This document shows positions 1 through 6,885 of a DNA stretch of 9,493 nucleotides, piece by piece. The stretch covers positions 5,891-15,383 of the forward strand of contig JAHDGP010000056.1 in the NCBI GenBank assembly GCA_020627525.1, read 5' to 3'. The notes under the pieces were generated by a model. That model saw only the letters and a program-made list of their open reading frames with translations, ran no database searches and was not told the DNA's origin. This stretch comes from Bacteroidota bacterium (GTDB taxonomy: Bacteria > Bacteroidota > Bacteroidia > Chitinophagales > UBA2359). The translations under genes and the position numbers were made by a program. Each line of letters begins with the position of its first letter. Positions within the stretch are counted from its first letter, which is position 1.

Positions 1-1490
1 AAGCCCAATGCACCTAACAAGCCTCTCGAAACCTCTCTTAAAACCGTGTTCCCCATCTGTCTAATCATCGTATTTTTCGACAGTGATTCAACCAGGCTTT
101 CATCTTCTTTCTCTACTTTGGTTTTTGGTGCTGGACCATCTCCCTTATCGTTATCGTCTTTATCATCAGTTGCTGCCTCCGCTTCTTTTTCCAATTTAGC
201 TGTTAACAGTTCATAAGCACTTTCATTGTCGATCTCTGCATTGTATTTTTCTACTAATTTTGATTGATCCAACAAAGTGCAAATTTCATCTTCAGTCAAA
301 ACGCCCATTCTTGTTTTGGGCGCTCTCTGCATCGTTCTTGCCAATGGAGTAGGGCGACATTTCTCATCCAATACGCTTCACCGATTCCCAAAGAAGTCAA
401 CATTTCAGCAATATCATAATACTCTGAAGTTGGATAGTTTTCAGCCGTTTGTTTTATTTCTTTTCTATCTTTAGCTGTAAATGCTCTCAATGCATGTTGC
501 GCCTTGAAACCCAATTGAGATAAAACTGCATCAGGAATATCAGATGGATTTTGCGTGGCAAAGAAAATACCTACGCCTTTAGATCTGATTAGTTTTACAA
601 TTGATTCAATTTGATCTAACAAAGCTTTTGAAGCATTGTTGAAAATCAAATGCGCTTCATCAATAAATAAACACAATTTTGGACGATCTAAATCACCAGC
701 TTCCGGGAATGTTGCATAAATCTCTGCTAATAGGCTTAGCATAAATGTCGAAAACAACTTTGGGCGATCTTGCATATCCGTTAATCTTAAAACTGAAATC
801 AATCCGCGACCCTGGTCATCTACTCTCATTAAATCTTGTGGATCGAAAGACTCTTCTCCAAAAAATTTATTGGCTCCTTGTTGTTCTAATTCAATGATTT
901 TTCTTAAAATCGTTCCAGTAGATGCAGAAGATATTTTACCGTAAGCACTTTCAAATTCTTCTTTGCCTTCATTTTCTATAAATTTCAAAACAGCTTTGAA
1001 ATCTTTTAAATCCAATAAAAGTAAGCCATTGTCATCGCAGTATTTAAAAATAACAGACATTATGCCTGACTGCGTTTCACTCCAAAACGGTAGCGCGCAA
1101 CCTTGCACCTGGTTCATCTGAAAGTGAAAACAACTCTGCATTAAACTTTTCAGAATTGTACGGAATACCAATTTTTTCATGACGACTTTCAATGCCGCTA
1201 TTGCTATCACCAGCAGTTGCAAGCCCACTTAAATCTCCTTTCAAATCCATAACCAATACAGAAATACTATTAGAAGCCATTTCTTCAGCGATCAGTTGAA
1301 TTGTTTTCGTTTTACCAGTTCCAGTTGCTCCAGAAATCAAACCGTGGCGGTTTAGCATCTTTACTGGTACTTTAATTTTTCCATCACTTAAAACATTGTC
1401 ATCATCAAACATTGCACCACCTAATACAAGTGCATCGCCTTCGCATTTATAACCGTCATTAATATGATCTTGAAATTTTTGTATGTCCAT
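1..1490 (-). pseudogene. HerA/YjgR-like (DUF853) P-loop ATPase, doubly frameshifted, 3' end outside window
   Basis: The family is a hexameric HerA/FtsK-type ATPase of uncertain cellular role, like E. coli YjgR. Three segments together cover almost the whole family length. Segment 1 (1490 down to about 1080) starts MDIQKFQDH and carries Walker A GATGTGKT at residues 54-61. Segment 2 (about 1078 to 375) is in another frame and carries DDNGLLLLDLKD, Walker B LFIDEAH (near 650-672) and the ATQNPSDIPDAVLSQLG motif. Segment 3 (374 to 1) returns to the first frame, VLDEKCRPTPLARTMQ onward, with an acidic Lys/Asp/Glu-rich linker and the C-terminal family motif ending RGLLGALG. At junction 1 the text goes from RATVLE straight to ETQSG, lacking about 13 residues (MGPLLLxRxLxLN in relatives). 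At junction 2, GEA runs into VLDEK, lacking about 3 residues. As read, translation stops after residue 137. This could be a true pseudogene or an assembly error; the identity of the family is secure. Confidence 0.85.
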
Positions 1491-1581
1491 TGTTTTTGTT
1501 TTTTATTACTTGTTTGAAAAGTGCTAACTCATATATATTAAATTCATCAACTCTCAACATCTTTTTAGGTATTCATATGAC

Positions 1582-1613
1582 GAAACGTATATTAAAAGTC
1601 TTTATTATTCAAA
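1582..1613 (-). promoter_or_regulatory. candidate Bacteroidota promoter for the HerA-like gene
   Basis: Read on the minus strand, TTTG (1613-1610) is followed by a 20-base spacer and TACGTTTC (1589-1582). This is one base off the Bacteroidota -7 consensus TAnnTTTG at a suitable spacing. It would give a leader of roughly 85-90 bases before the ATG at 1490. Inferred from the consensus only. Confidence 0.4.
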
Positions 1614-1649
1614 AAAAATCACTGTAAAATGAAAAACCTCTTTGTGGAT

Positions 1650-1668
1650 ATGTTGGAGATTCCAACAT
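1650..1668. repeat. perfect 8-bp hairpin, 3-nt loop
   Basis: ATGTTGGA-GAT-TCCAACAT is a perfect inverted repeat of 8 bp with a 3-base loop. It sits in the 251-base gap between rplS and the HerA-like gene. Flanking bases extend it imperfectly (CCTCTTTGTGG on the left, CCTCAGAG on the right). There is no T-run beside it on either strand, so it does not look like an intrinsic terminator. Its core geometry matches the hairpin cluster between prfC and wbqC. Confidence 0.6.
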
Positions 1669-1705
1669 CCTCAGAGACTCACTGGGCTCAATTTATCTTT
1701 TCCAT

Positions 1706-1737
1706 AAAAAAAGCCCTTCTAAACAGAAGAGCTTTTT
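1706..1737 (-). terminator. intrinsic terminator of rplS
   Basis: A 13-bp stem lies four bases past the rplS stop: arms 1708-1720 and 1725-1737, loop 1721-1724. In minus-strand RNA the only non-Watson-Crick position (1715/1730) is a G-U wobble, whereas in plus-strand RNA it is a C-A mismatch. A run of seven U follows on the minus strand (1712-1706). Both points show it works in the rplS direction. Confidence 0.85.
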
Positions 1738-1741
1738 AAAC

Positions 1742-2107
1742 TTATTTTTTCTTGATGAAACGTTTTTCTTTAATCTTAGCACGTTTTCCTTTTGCATCAC
1801 GTAAGTAGAACAATCTTGCTCTTCTAACACGACCTTTTCTATTAACTTCAATTTTGTCAATGTTTGGAGAAAATAATGGGAATACACGCTCAACACCAAC
1901 ACCATTTGACATTTTACGAACAGTAAAAGTCTGTGTATGACTTTTATCACCACCTTTTTTTTGTAATACATTACCTTTAAAAGCCTGTATACGTTCTTTA
2001 CTCCCCTCTATAATTTTGTAATAAACAGTGACTGTGTCCCCTGCACCAAAATCTGGATGAGGATTTTTATAACCTAATTCATCTATAATAAGATCTACGG
2101 TATTCAT
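1742..2107 (-). CDS. rplS: 50S ribosomal protein L19
   Basis: L19 is a structural protein of the large ribosomal subunit located near the 30S-50S interface. The 121-residue product has the family features in order: an N-terminal helix (MNTVDLIIDELGYK), the barrel with PDFGAGDTVTVYYKIIEG, ERIQAFKGNVLQ, the TFTVRKMSNGVGVERVFPLF signature, then SPNIDKIEVNRKGRVRRARLFYLRD and a very basic tail ending RFIKKK. It is slightly longer than the about 115-residue E. coli protein because of this Lys-rich tail. The ATG at 2107 agrees with the family start. A TAnnTTTG element lies about 34 bases upstream and a strong terminator follows, so it appears to be a single-gene transcript. There is no trmD or rpsP beside it: the upstream neighbour is an unrelated exported protein. 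Confidence 0.97.
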   Translation of the reverse strand: MNTVDLIIDELGYKNPHPDFGAGDTVTVYYKIIEGSKERIQAFKGNVLQKKGGDKSHTQTFTVRKMSNGVGVERVFPLFSPNIDKIEVNRKGRVRRARLFYLRDAKGKRAKIKEKRFIKKK

Positions 2108-2140
2108 TTTGTTAAAATTTACTTAATTCCAAATAGTTCG

Positions 2141-2148
2141 CAAAGGTA
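2141..2148 (-). promoter_or_regulatory. -7 promoter element of rplS
   Basis: The minus strand reads TACCTTTG, an exact match to the Bacteroidota -7 consensus TAnnTTTG, ending 33 bases before the rplS ATG. The upstream -33 region is a T-rich tract without a clear TTTG. Predicted leader is about 25-30 bases. Confidence 0.6.
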
Positions 2149-2247
2149 ATCATTTTCTTTTAAAAATATAAGAAATAATGATGTTTTTTAATTGTTTAAA
2201 CACAATATAACTACTTAATCTTCTGATATTTAATATTTTACTAATAA

Positions 2248-2997
2248 TTAAAATCCAAGTCCAAACTTAAATTGTATCCTACTGTATAAAATTTCAGTTG
2301 TGACAAAGCGATCTTCTGTGTCCCAACCGTTTCCACGTGTAAACCAAGTATGGGTAAACTCCTGAACTTGCTGACCTACTGAAAAAGTGAAGTTTAGGCT
2401 CGATTGCGATTTGATTTTTACCCCTAAACCATAGGCATAATATAATCCATTGTCTTCATATCCCCAAACTTCGTCCAGTCTATCAAGTTTGAAACCATAT
2501 CCAGCAGAACCATAATATATTGGTGTTACCATATTTTTTGGTAAAATTTCTCCTCTTATTTCACCAAAAACAGGAATGAAGCTATTTCCATAATAGGAAG
2601 TTAAGTTTGCCCCAACTCCTACAGCTATTCTTGGATGAAATTGATAACCTAATGAAGTCTCTATTAGTAAATCTAAATTGCTTTCAAAATCGTGGTGCAA
2701 ACCAATTGAAGACAAACTGTATATGCCTTTGTCTTTATTGTGAAAATATTTTGGCGGTTTTAATGCTTTTTCTGATGTTCTGTTTGAAATGTCTTTTGTG
2801 TCGATCACCAACTCAGAACCACCTATCAATCGAATCCTAATGATTGAATCGGTTTGGTCTATTACCTGCCCACGCAAAATGCTGCCATTTTTAAGATACA
2901 AGACATCTTCCATGTTCTTTTGAGCATCAGCAGTTAAACTAAATGCGAGTAGACAAAGGGAAGAAAAGATGAAATATTTTATTATGATTTTTTTCAT
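2248..2997 (-). CDS. exported protein, N-terminal 'LKNGSxxRGxV' domain and C-terminal beta-barrel-like region
   Basis: The start is the ATG at 2997: MKKIIIKYFIFSSLCLLAFSLTADA is a typical signal peptide with probable cleavage at ADA/QK, giving a 249-residue precursor. An in-frame TTG 24 bases upstream would spoil the signal peptide. The mature N-terminus (DVLYLKNGSILRGQVIDQ, then IRLIGGSELVIDTKDI) is a small beta domain common at the start of Bacteroidota exported proteins. From about residue 90 the sequence alternates hydrophobic and polar residues in strand-like blocks (LLIETSLGYQFHPRIAVGVGANL, YYGSAGYGFKL, YAYGLGVKIKSQSSLNFTFSVGQQV). It ends with an amphipathic strand closing on Phe (RIQFKFGLGF), as in outer-membrane beta-barrels. 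I infer an outer-membrane protein; no specific function can be given. It is transcribed away from the LVIVD lipoprotein gene and lies upstream of rplS on the same strand, 140 bases away. Confidence 0.8.
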   Translation of the reverse strand: MKKIIIKYFIFSSLCLLAFSLTADAQKNMEDVLYLKNGSILRGQVIDQTDSIIRIRLIGGSELVIDTKDISNRTSEKALKPPKYFHNKDKGIYSLSSIGLHHDFESNLDLLIETSLGYQFHPRIAVGVGANLTSYYGNSFIPVFGEIRGEILPKNMVTPIYYGSAGYGFKLDRLDEVWGYEDNGLYYAYGLGVKIKSQSSLNFTFSVGQQVQEFTHTWFTRGNGWDTEDRFVTTEILYSRIQFKFGLGF

Positions 2998-3121
2998 ATT
3001 TAAATTTGCTGAATTATTCAAAATTGTAAGTTTAATTAGATTTCATTTCAATATAGACAACTAAGTTATTTTGCTTTCCGTTATTATGACAAGAATACTT
3101 AAACAGAAAATTTGTAAATAT

Positions 3122-4405
3122 ATGAAGTTTCAATTCATTTCAATCGCCGTAATTAGTAGCCTCTTTGTTTTGTTATTTTCAGGATGTGTCAAAGACAAAT
3201 GCACCCAAACGCAGACATTCACAATTATGGAACCTGTCTATATGGATTACGAAACATTTAGAAATACTGTTGCCAGTGAAGCTCCAAGAGATATTGAAGA
3301 TGCTGGAAAAATATATCTATATAAAAATTATTTTTTCCTAAATGAAAAGAGAGAAGGAGTACATATTTTTGACATCAGTGATCCAGGAAATCCCACAAAT
3401 GTTGGTTTTATTAAAATTTTAGGCAATGTGGATATTGCTATAAAAAATGATGTACTAATTGCAGATAGCTTTATGGATTTGGTTTCAATAGATATATCTG
3501 ATCCGTTGAATGTTAGAGAGGTAGGACGTGTGAATGAAATATATGAGCGCAACTGGGCAAACGGCATTGTAACCGATGGCGAAAGAGTTGTTGTGGACTG
3601 GATTGGGAGAGAACAAACGACGGAGGTGGATTGCAATGCAGCATGGTTTGGTGGTCGTAGTTTTTTCAATACAGGAGGTAATTTGGGGGCTTTTGACGAG
3701 GCTTCAAGCTCGGCACCTTCAGGAACAACTGCAACACCTCCAGGTACTAGTGGCCAAGCAGGTTCATTTGCTAGGTTTTCCATAGTTAATTCTCACTTGT
3801 ATGTAATCGATAATAGAGATATGTATGTATTTGATATTGCTTCACCAAGCAATCCATATCAAATTGGTGAAGGGCAAAACATAGGATGGAATATTGAAAC
3901 GCTGTATCCATACAAAGATCATTTATTTATTGGTTCTCAAAGTGGAATGTTTGTTTACGATGTTTCCAATGATGGATACCCTACTTATGTATCTGAAATT
4001 CAACATTTCCAAGCTTGCGATCCTGTTGTGGTAGAAGGTGATTATGCTTATGTTACTTTGAGAAATGGTTCTGAATGCAATGGCTTTGAAAATCAACTTG
4101 ATGTGGTTGATATTTCTAATATTTCTAATTTGAAATTGGCAAAAAGTTATGATATGCACAATCCACACGGATTGGGCGTTGATGACGGAACATTGTTTAT
4201 TTGTGATGGGAGTGATGGGCTTAAAATCTACGATTCTACTGATCCACTTGATCTTAAATTGATTAGACAATACGATGATATTGTTGCGATAGACGTTATT
4301 CCTGCAAACGATATTTTGTTTACAGTAACAACAGATGGTTTTAATATCTATGATTATTCATCTGTTAGTAAAATAAAATTATTGAGTAGTATTAGAACGA
4401 ATTAA
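3122..4405 (+). CDS. LVIVD-repeat lipoprotein, probable seven-bladed beta-propeller
   Basis: I chose the ATG at 3122 because it gives a clean lipoprotein signal, MKFQFISIAVISSLFVLLFSGC, with lipobox LFSGC and lipidated Cys22. An in-frame ATG at 3086 and a TTG at 3071 only add basic residues. The 427-residue product has repeated short cores of the LVIVD family: FDISDPG (82-88), IDISDP (123-128), FDIASP (237-242), YDVSND (279-284), VDISNIS (329-335), YDSTDP (369-375) and YDYSS (410-414). They are usually followed by 'P..vg.i'-like strands. Seven cores suggest one seven-bladed propeller anchored to the membrane by the lipid. A spacer between the second and third cores (about 165-217) includes a Gly/Ser/Thr/Ala/Pro-rich loop. 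The family's ligand is not established. The FKBP lipoprotein gene follows after 85 bases. Confidence 0.85.
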   Translation: MKFQFISIAVISSLFVLLFSGCVKDKCTQTQTFTIMEPVYMDYETFRNTVASEAPRDIEDAGKIYLYKNYFFLNEKREGVHIFDISDPGNPTNVGFIKILGNVDIAIKNDVLIADSFMDLVSIDISDPLNVREVGRVNEIYERNWANGIVTDGERVVVDWIGREQTTEVDCNAAWFGGRSFFNTGGNLGAFDEASSSAPSGTTATPPGTSGQAGSFARFSIVNSHLYVIDNRDMYVFDIASPSNPYQIGEGQNIGWNIETLYPYKDHLFIGSQSGMFVYDVSNDGYPTYVSEIQHFQACDPVVVEGDYAYVTLRNGSECNGFENQLDVVDISNISNLKLAKSYDMHNPHGLGVDDGTLFICDGSDGLKIYDSTDPLDLKLIRQYDDIVAIDVIPANDILFTVTTDGFNIYDYSSVSKIKLLSSIRTN

Positions 4406-4423
4406 TTTATTCGCACCCGTTCT
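4394..4423 (+). terminator. possible weak terminator after the LVIVD gene
   Basis: AGAACG (4394-4399) pairs with CGTTCT (4418-4423) across an 18-base loop that holds the stop codon, followed by TTTGTAAATTTTT. The short stem and large loop make this a weak candidate. Confidence 0.3.
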
Positions 4424-4452
4424 TTTGTAAATTTTTAATTCAATTCAGGATT

Positions 4453-4460
4453 TACGTTTG
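4453..4460 (+). promoter_or_regulatory. -7 promoter element of the FKBP lipoprotein gene
   Basis: TACGTTTG matches TAnnTTTG exactly and ends 30 bases before the ATG at 4491. A TTTTG at 4423-4427 could act as the -33 element, though the 25-base gap is longer than usual. The match suggests the FKBP gene can be transcribed independently of the LVIVD gene. Confidence 0.5.
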
Positions 4461-4490
4461 TATTTTCCCAAATTAAAGTAATTTTGGAGC

Positions 4491-4916
4491 ATGAAAAATG
4501 TGCTAATTGTTATTGGACTGTTGATTCTTGTTCTAGGATCTTGCAAAGAAGCTGAAAACCAAAGAGAAGCGATAGAAGATTATCTTATTGAAAATGATCT
4601 TCCTTTTGAAAATGTACAAAATGATTTGTATCGAGTAATAAGTAAAGAAGGAACGGGAGCAAGTCCCGAAGCAGGAGCTTCTGTAAACCTCACATATGTT
4701 GGATCTTATATTGATGGAACTGTATTTGACTCCGGAGCTGGTACCTTCGATTTGGATAATTGGGTGGAAGGGCTACAAATAGGCATTCCACTTATGAAGC
4801 GTGGCGGTAAAAGCACTTTTTTGTTTACTTCTGAGCTTGGCTATGGCAGTAGAGGATATCTAAGCATTCCTGGAAATACGCCTCTGATATTCGACATTGA
4901 GTTGATTGATTTTTAA
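4491..4916 (+). CDS. FKBP-type peptidyl-prolyl cis-trans isomerase, lipoprotein
   Basis: FKBPs catalyse cis-trans isomerisation of prolyl bonds and help folding, here on the periplasmic side of a membrane. MKNVLIVIGLLILVLGSC is a lipoprotein signal with lipobox LGSC and lipidated Cys18. A short linker leads into one FKBP domain (about residues 45-141): LTYVGSYIDGTVFDSG, FDLDNWVEGLQIGIPLMKRGGK, LGYGSRGYLSIPGNTPLIFDIELIDF. Compared with human FKBP12 from memory, the pocket residues equivalent to Tyr26, Phe36, Asp37, Phe46, Tyr82 and Phe99 are kept. The pocket-floor Trp59 is Leu (GLQIG) and the Val55 position is Trp. At 141 residues it is a minimal version with no dimerisation domain. A GGAG sits just upstream of the ATG. 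It converges with prfC 121 bases downstream. Confidence 0.93.
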   Translation: MKNVLIVIGLLILVLGSCKEAENQREAIEDYLIENDLPFENVQNDLYRVISKEGTGASPEAGASVNLTYVGSYIDGTVFDSGAGTFDLDNWVEGLQIGIPLMKRGGKSTFLFTSELGYGSRGYLSIPGNTPLIFDIELIDF

Positions 4917-4986
4917 AATCAGGCAGCTTTCAAATTTTAGCACTTGGACAAAAGTAGCCAAGTATGCTGGTGCGACATTCGATGGT

Positions 4987-5039
4987 AAAAAACATTACTC
5001 TTGATTTAGCTTGTATTACTTTTGTTGAGTAAATGTTTT
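4987..5039 (-). terminator. possible terminator between the convergent FKBP and prfC genes
   Basis: AAAACATTACTC (4989-5000) pairs with GAGTAAATGTTTT (5027-5039), about 12 bp with one bulged base across a 26-base loop. The right arm touches the prfC stop codon. In minus-strand RNA the stem is followed by a run of six U (4992-4987), which would suit termination of prfC. The large loop lowers confidence. A smaller ACTTGG/CCAAGT stem lies at 4942-4963. Confidence 0.4.
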
Positions 5040-6621
5040 ATTGAATTTCAGAAGTGAAATGAAATTCAATTTCCGGAGCTTGATCCTGAATCATTTGCAA
5101 ACTAAATTGCGATTCGGCAAGAAAAACATCTCTGCCATCCTTGTCTTTAGCCATAAGACGTTTTTGTCTATCAACAAATGTTTTTAGAGCTGTAGAGTCC
5201 TCACTGCTTATCCAGCACGCTTTGTGGAGGTTAATCGGTTCATAACTACATTTAGCACCGTATTCGTGCTCCAGTCTGTGTTTGATAACATCGTATTGCA
5301 GTGCACCTACTGTTCCAATTATTTTTCTATTGTTAGATGTTCTTATAAACAATTGCGCCAAACCTTCTTCCATTAATTGATCAACACCTTTGTTCAATTG
5401 TTTTGATTTCAATGGATCAGCATTGTCGATGTATCTAAATTGTTCTGGCGAAAAATGAGGGATGCCTTTAAATTGCATTTTTTCCCCTTCAGTCAAAGTA
5501 TCTCCAATTTTGAAATTACCGCTGTCATACAAACCAACAATGTCACCAGGGTAAGCCTGGTCTACCACATTCTTTTTAGATGCCATAAACGCAGTAGGAT
5601 TCGAAAAACGCAGTTTTTTACCTGTCCTAATTTGTTGGTAGTATTTATTTCTTTCAAATGTTCCAGAACAAATTCTCAAAAAAGCAATTCTGTCTCTATG
5701 TTTAGGGTCAATATTGGCGTGGATTTTAAAAACAAAACCAGTAAACTTTTCTTCTTCTGGCATTACAATTCTGGTATCGGTTTCTCGTGGAGTAGGGGGA
5801 GGAGCAATATCAATAAAGCATTCCAACATTTCTTTAACACCAAAATTATTTATAGCAGAACCAAAAAATACTGGAGAAAGATCACCACTCAAATATGCTT
5901 CTCTAGAAAACTCAGGATAAACAGCCGTATTGAGTTCAGATTCCTCTCTCAGAACATCTGCAAGTTTTTCTCCAATTTCCTTATCTAGTCTTTGATCCGC
6001 AAGATCGGTAATTTCAATTGTGTCGTCTTCTGTTTGTTTTCCGTGTGCAGAAAATAAACGCAGGCGTTTATTGAATGAATCGTAAATACCTTTAAAATCT
6101 GGACCCATTCCCACATTCCAACTCATTGGACAAACAGTCAAACCCAACTTCTGTTCGATTTCATCCATTAAGATCATTCCATCCTTTCCAGATCTATCTA
6201 ATTTATTGATAAAAACAATTACTGGCGTTTTTCTCATGCGACAAACCTTCACAAGCTTCTCCGTTTGTGTTTCCACCCCTTTTGCTACATCAATTACAAC
6301 AATTACACTATCAGCAGCAGTAAGCGTTCTATAAGTATCTTCTGCAAAATCCTTGTGACCAGGAGTATCCAAAATATTGACTTGTACGCCATTGTATTCA
6401 AACCCCATAACGGAAGTTGCCACCGAGATACCTCTTTGACGTTCAATCTCCATAAAATCAGAAGTAGCGTGTTTCTTGATTTTATTTGACTTTACAGCAC
6501 CCGCCACCTGAATTGCTCCACCAAACAGCAACAATTTTTCAGTCAAGGTCGTCTTACCCGCATCAGGGTGACTAATTATGGCAAATGTTCGGCGTCTTTG
6601 TATCTCTTCTAATCTTCCCAT
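5038..6621 (-). CDS. prfC: peptide chain release factor 3 (RF3), GTPase
   Basis: RF3 is a cytoplasmic translational GTPase that removes RF1/RF2 from the ribosome after peptide release. The 527-residue product is the usual length (E. coli RF3 is 529). GTPase motifs are intact: G1 SHPDAGKTT (17-25), the switch I region with DFMEIERQRGISVATSV (55-71), G3 DTPGH (85-89) and G4 NKLD (139-142). The RF3-specific stretch after G4, CPMSWNVGMGPDFKGIYD, separates it from EF-G and EF-Tu. Domain II (FTGFVFKIHANIDPKHRDRIAFLR) and the C-terminal domain (TVGALQYDVIKHRLEHEYG) follow. The start MGRLEEIQRRRTFAIISHPD matches the family. It converges with the FKBP gene and has its own putative -7 element just upstream. 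Confidence 0.98.
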   Translation of the reverse strand: MGRLEEIQRRRTFAIISHPDAGKTTLTEKLLLFGGAIQVAGAVKSNKIKKHATSDFMEIERQRGISVATSVMGFEYNGVQVNILDTPGHKDFAEDTYRTLTAADSVIVVIDVAKGVETQTEKLVKVCRMRKTPVIVFINKLDRSGKDGMILMDEIEQKLGLTVCPMSWNVGMGPDFKGIYDSFNKRLRLFSAHGKQTEDDTIEITDLADQRLDKEIGEKLADVLREESELNTAVYPEFSREAYLSGDLSPVFFGSAINNFGVKEMLECFIDIAPPPTPRETDTRIVMPEEEKFTGFVFKIHANIDPKHRDRIAFLRICSGTFERNKYYQQIRTGKKLRFSNPTAFMASKKNVVDQAYPGDIVGLYDSGNFKIGDTLTEGEKMQFKGIPHFSPEQFRYIDNADPLKSKQLNKGVDQLMEEGLAQLFIRTSNNRKIIGTVGALQYDVIKHRLEHEYGAKCSYEPINLHKACWISSEDSTALKTFVDRQKRLMAKDKDGRDVFLAESQFSLQMIQDQAPEIEFHFTSEIQ

Positions 6622-6636
6622 TACTTAAATTTGGCG

Positions 6637-6644
6637 CAAAAATA
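6637..6644 (-). promoter_or_regulatory. candidate -7 promoter element of prfC
   Basis: The minus strand reads TATTTTTG, an exact TAnnTTTG match ending 15 bases before the prfC ATG. The implied leader would be only about 10 bases. No convincing -33 element is visible, so this is tentative. Confidence 0.4.
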
Positions 6645-6719
6645 CGTAAAATGCTTCAATGTGGTTAATGACTCAATGCTTTAATAAGGGCTTTCTCATA
6701 AAAACGATAAATAAACGTG

Positions 6720-6736
6720 CAACCTCTCTGAGGTTG
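6720..6736. repeat. hairpin 1 of intergenic cluster (7-bp stem, 3-nt loop)
   Basis: CAACCTC-TCT-GAGGTTG is a perfect 17-base inverted repeat, followed by GAAAAATATA. The A-rich rather than T-rich sequence downstream on the plus strand argues against a plain terminator in that direction. Confidence 0.7.
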
Positions 6737-6771
6737 AAAAATATAATGCTTAGACCAAAACCAACATAGTT

Positions 6772-6788
6772 TGATTGCTCTGCAATCA
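6772..6788. repeat. hairpin 2 of intergenic cluster (7-bp stem, 3-nt loop)
   Basis: TGATTGC-TCT-GCAATCA is a perfect 17-base inverted repeat with the same TCT loop as the first hairpin but an unrelated stem. Confidence 0.7.
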
Positions 6789-6796
6789 TTTAAAAA

Positions 6797-6813
6797 GGAT
6801 CACAGCGTGATCC
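6797..6813. repeat. hairpin 3 of intergenic cluster (7-bp stem, 3-nt loop)
   Basis: GGATCAC-AGC-GTGATCC is a perfect 17-base inverted repeat eight bases after the second hairpin. On the minus strand it is followed by TTTTTA (6796-6791), so it could terminate wbqC transcripts about 70 bases after the stop. Confidence 0.7.
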
Positions 6814-6885
6814 CATTATATATCCACTATGTTTCTCGTATGTGGTAAAAAAAAGTGGTTAAATATCCGCTATGTTTCAATGTAG

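Noticed and set aside
1070..1085. Programmed ribosomal frameshift joining HerA segments
   Set aside because: Conserved residues are missing at the junction and no slippery heptamer or downstream structure is evident, so a deletion explains it better.
1077..1228. An open frame beginning MGLQLLVIAIAAL upstream of the HerA segment 2
   Set aside because: It is the out-of-frame reading of segment 1. Family similarity starts only at ETQSG near 1078, so it is not a separate gene start.
3328..3783. A 151-codon minus-strand open frame
   Set aside because: It is antisense to the LVIVD lipoprotein gene, whose signal peptide and repeats are clear.
4479..4486. TAATTTTG as a second -7 element for the FKBP gene
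   Set aside because: It ends only four bases before the start codon, so it would not leave room for a transcription start upstream of the ATG.
4921..4986. A protein-like stretch (STWTKVAKYAGATFDGKKHYS) after the FKBP gene
   Set aside because: It is bounded by stops, has no start codon and covers about 30 codons. I recognise no family; it may be chance or a fossil fragment.
5440..5988. A 182-codon open frame on the plus strand
   Set aside because: It lies wholly antisense within prfC, has no family resemblance and a composition typical of a complementary-strand reading.
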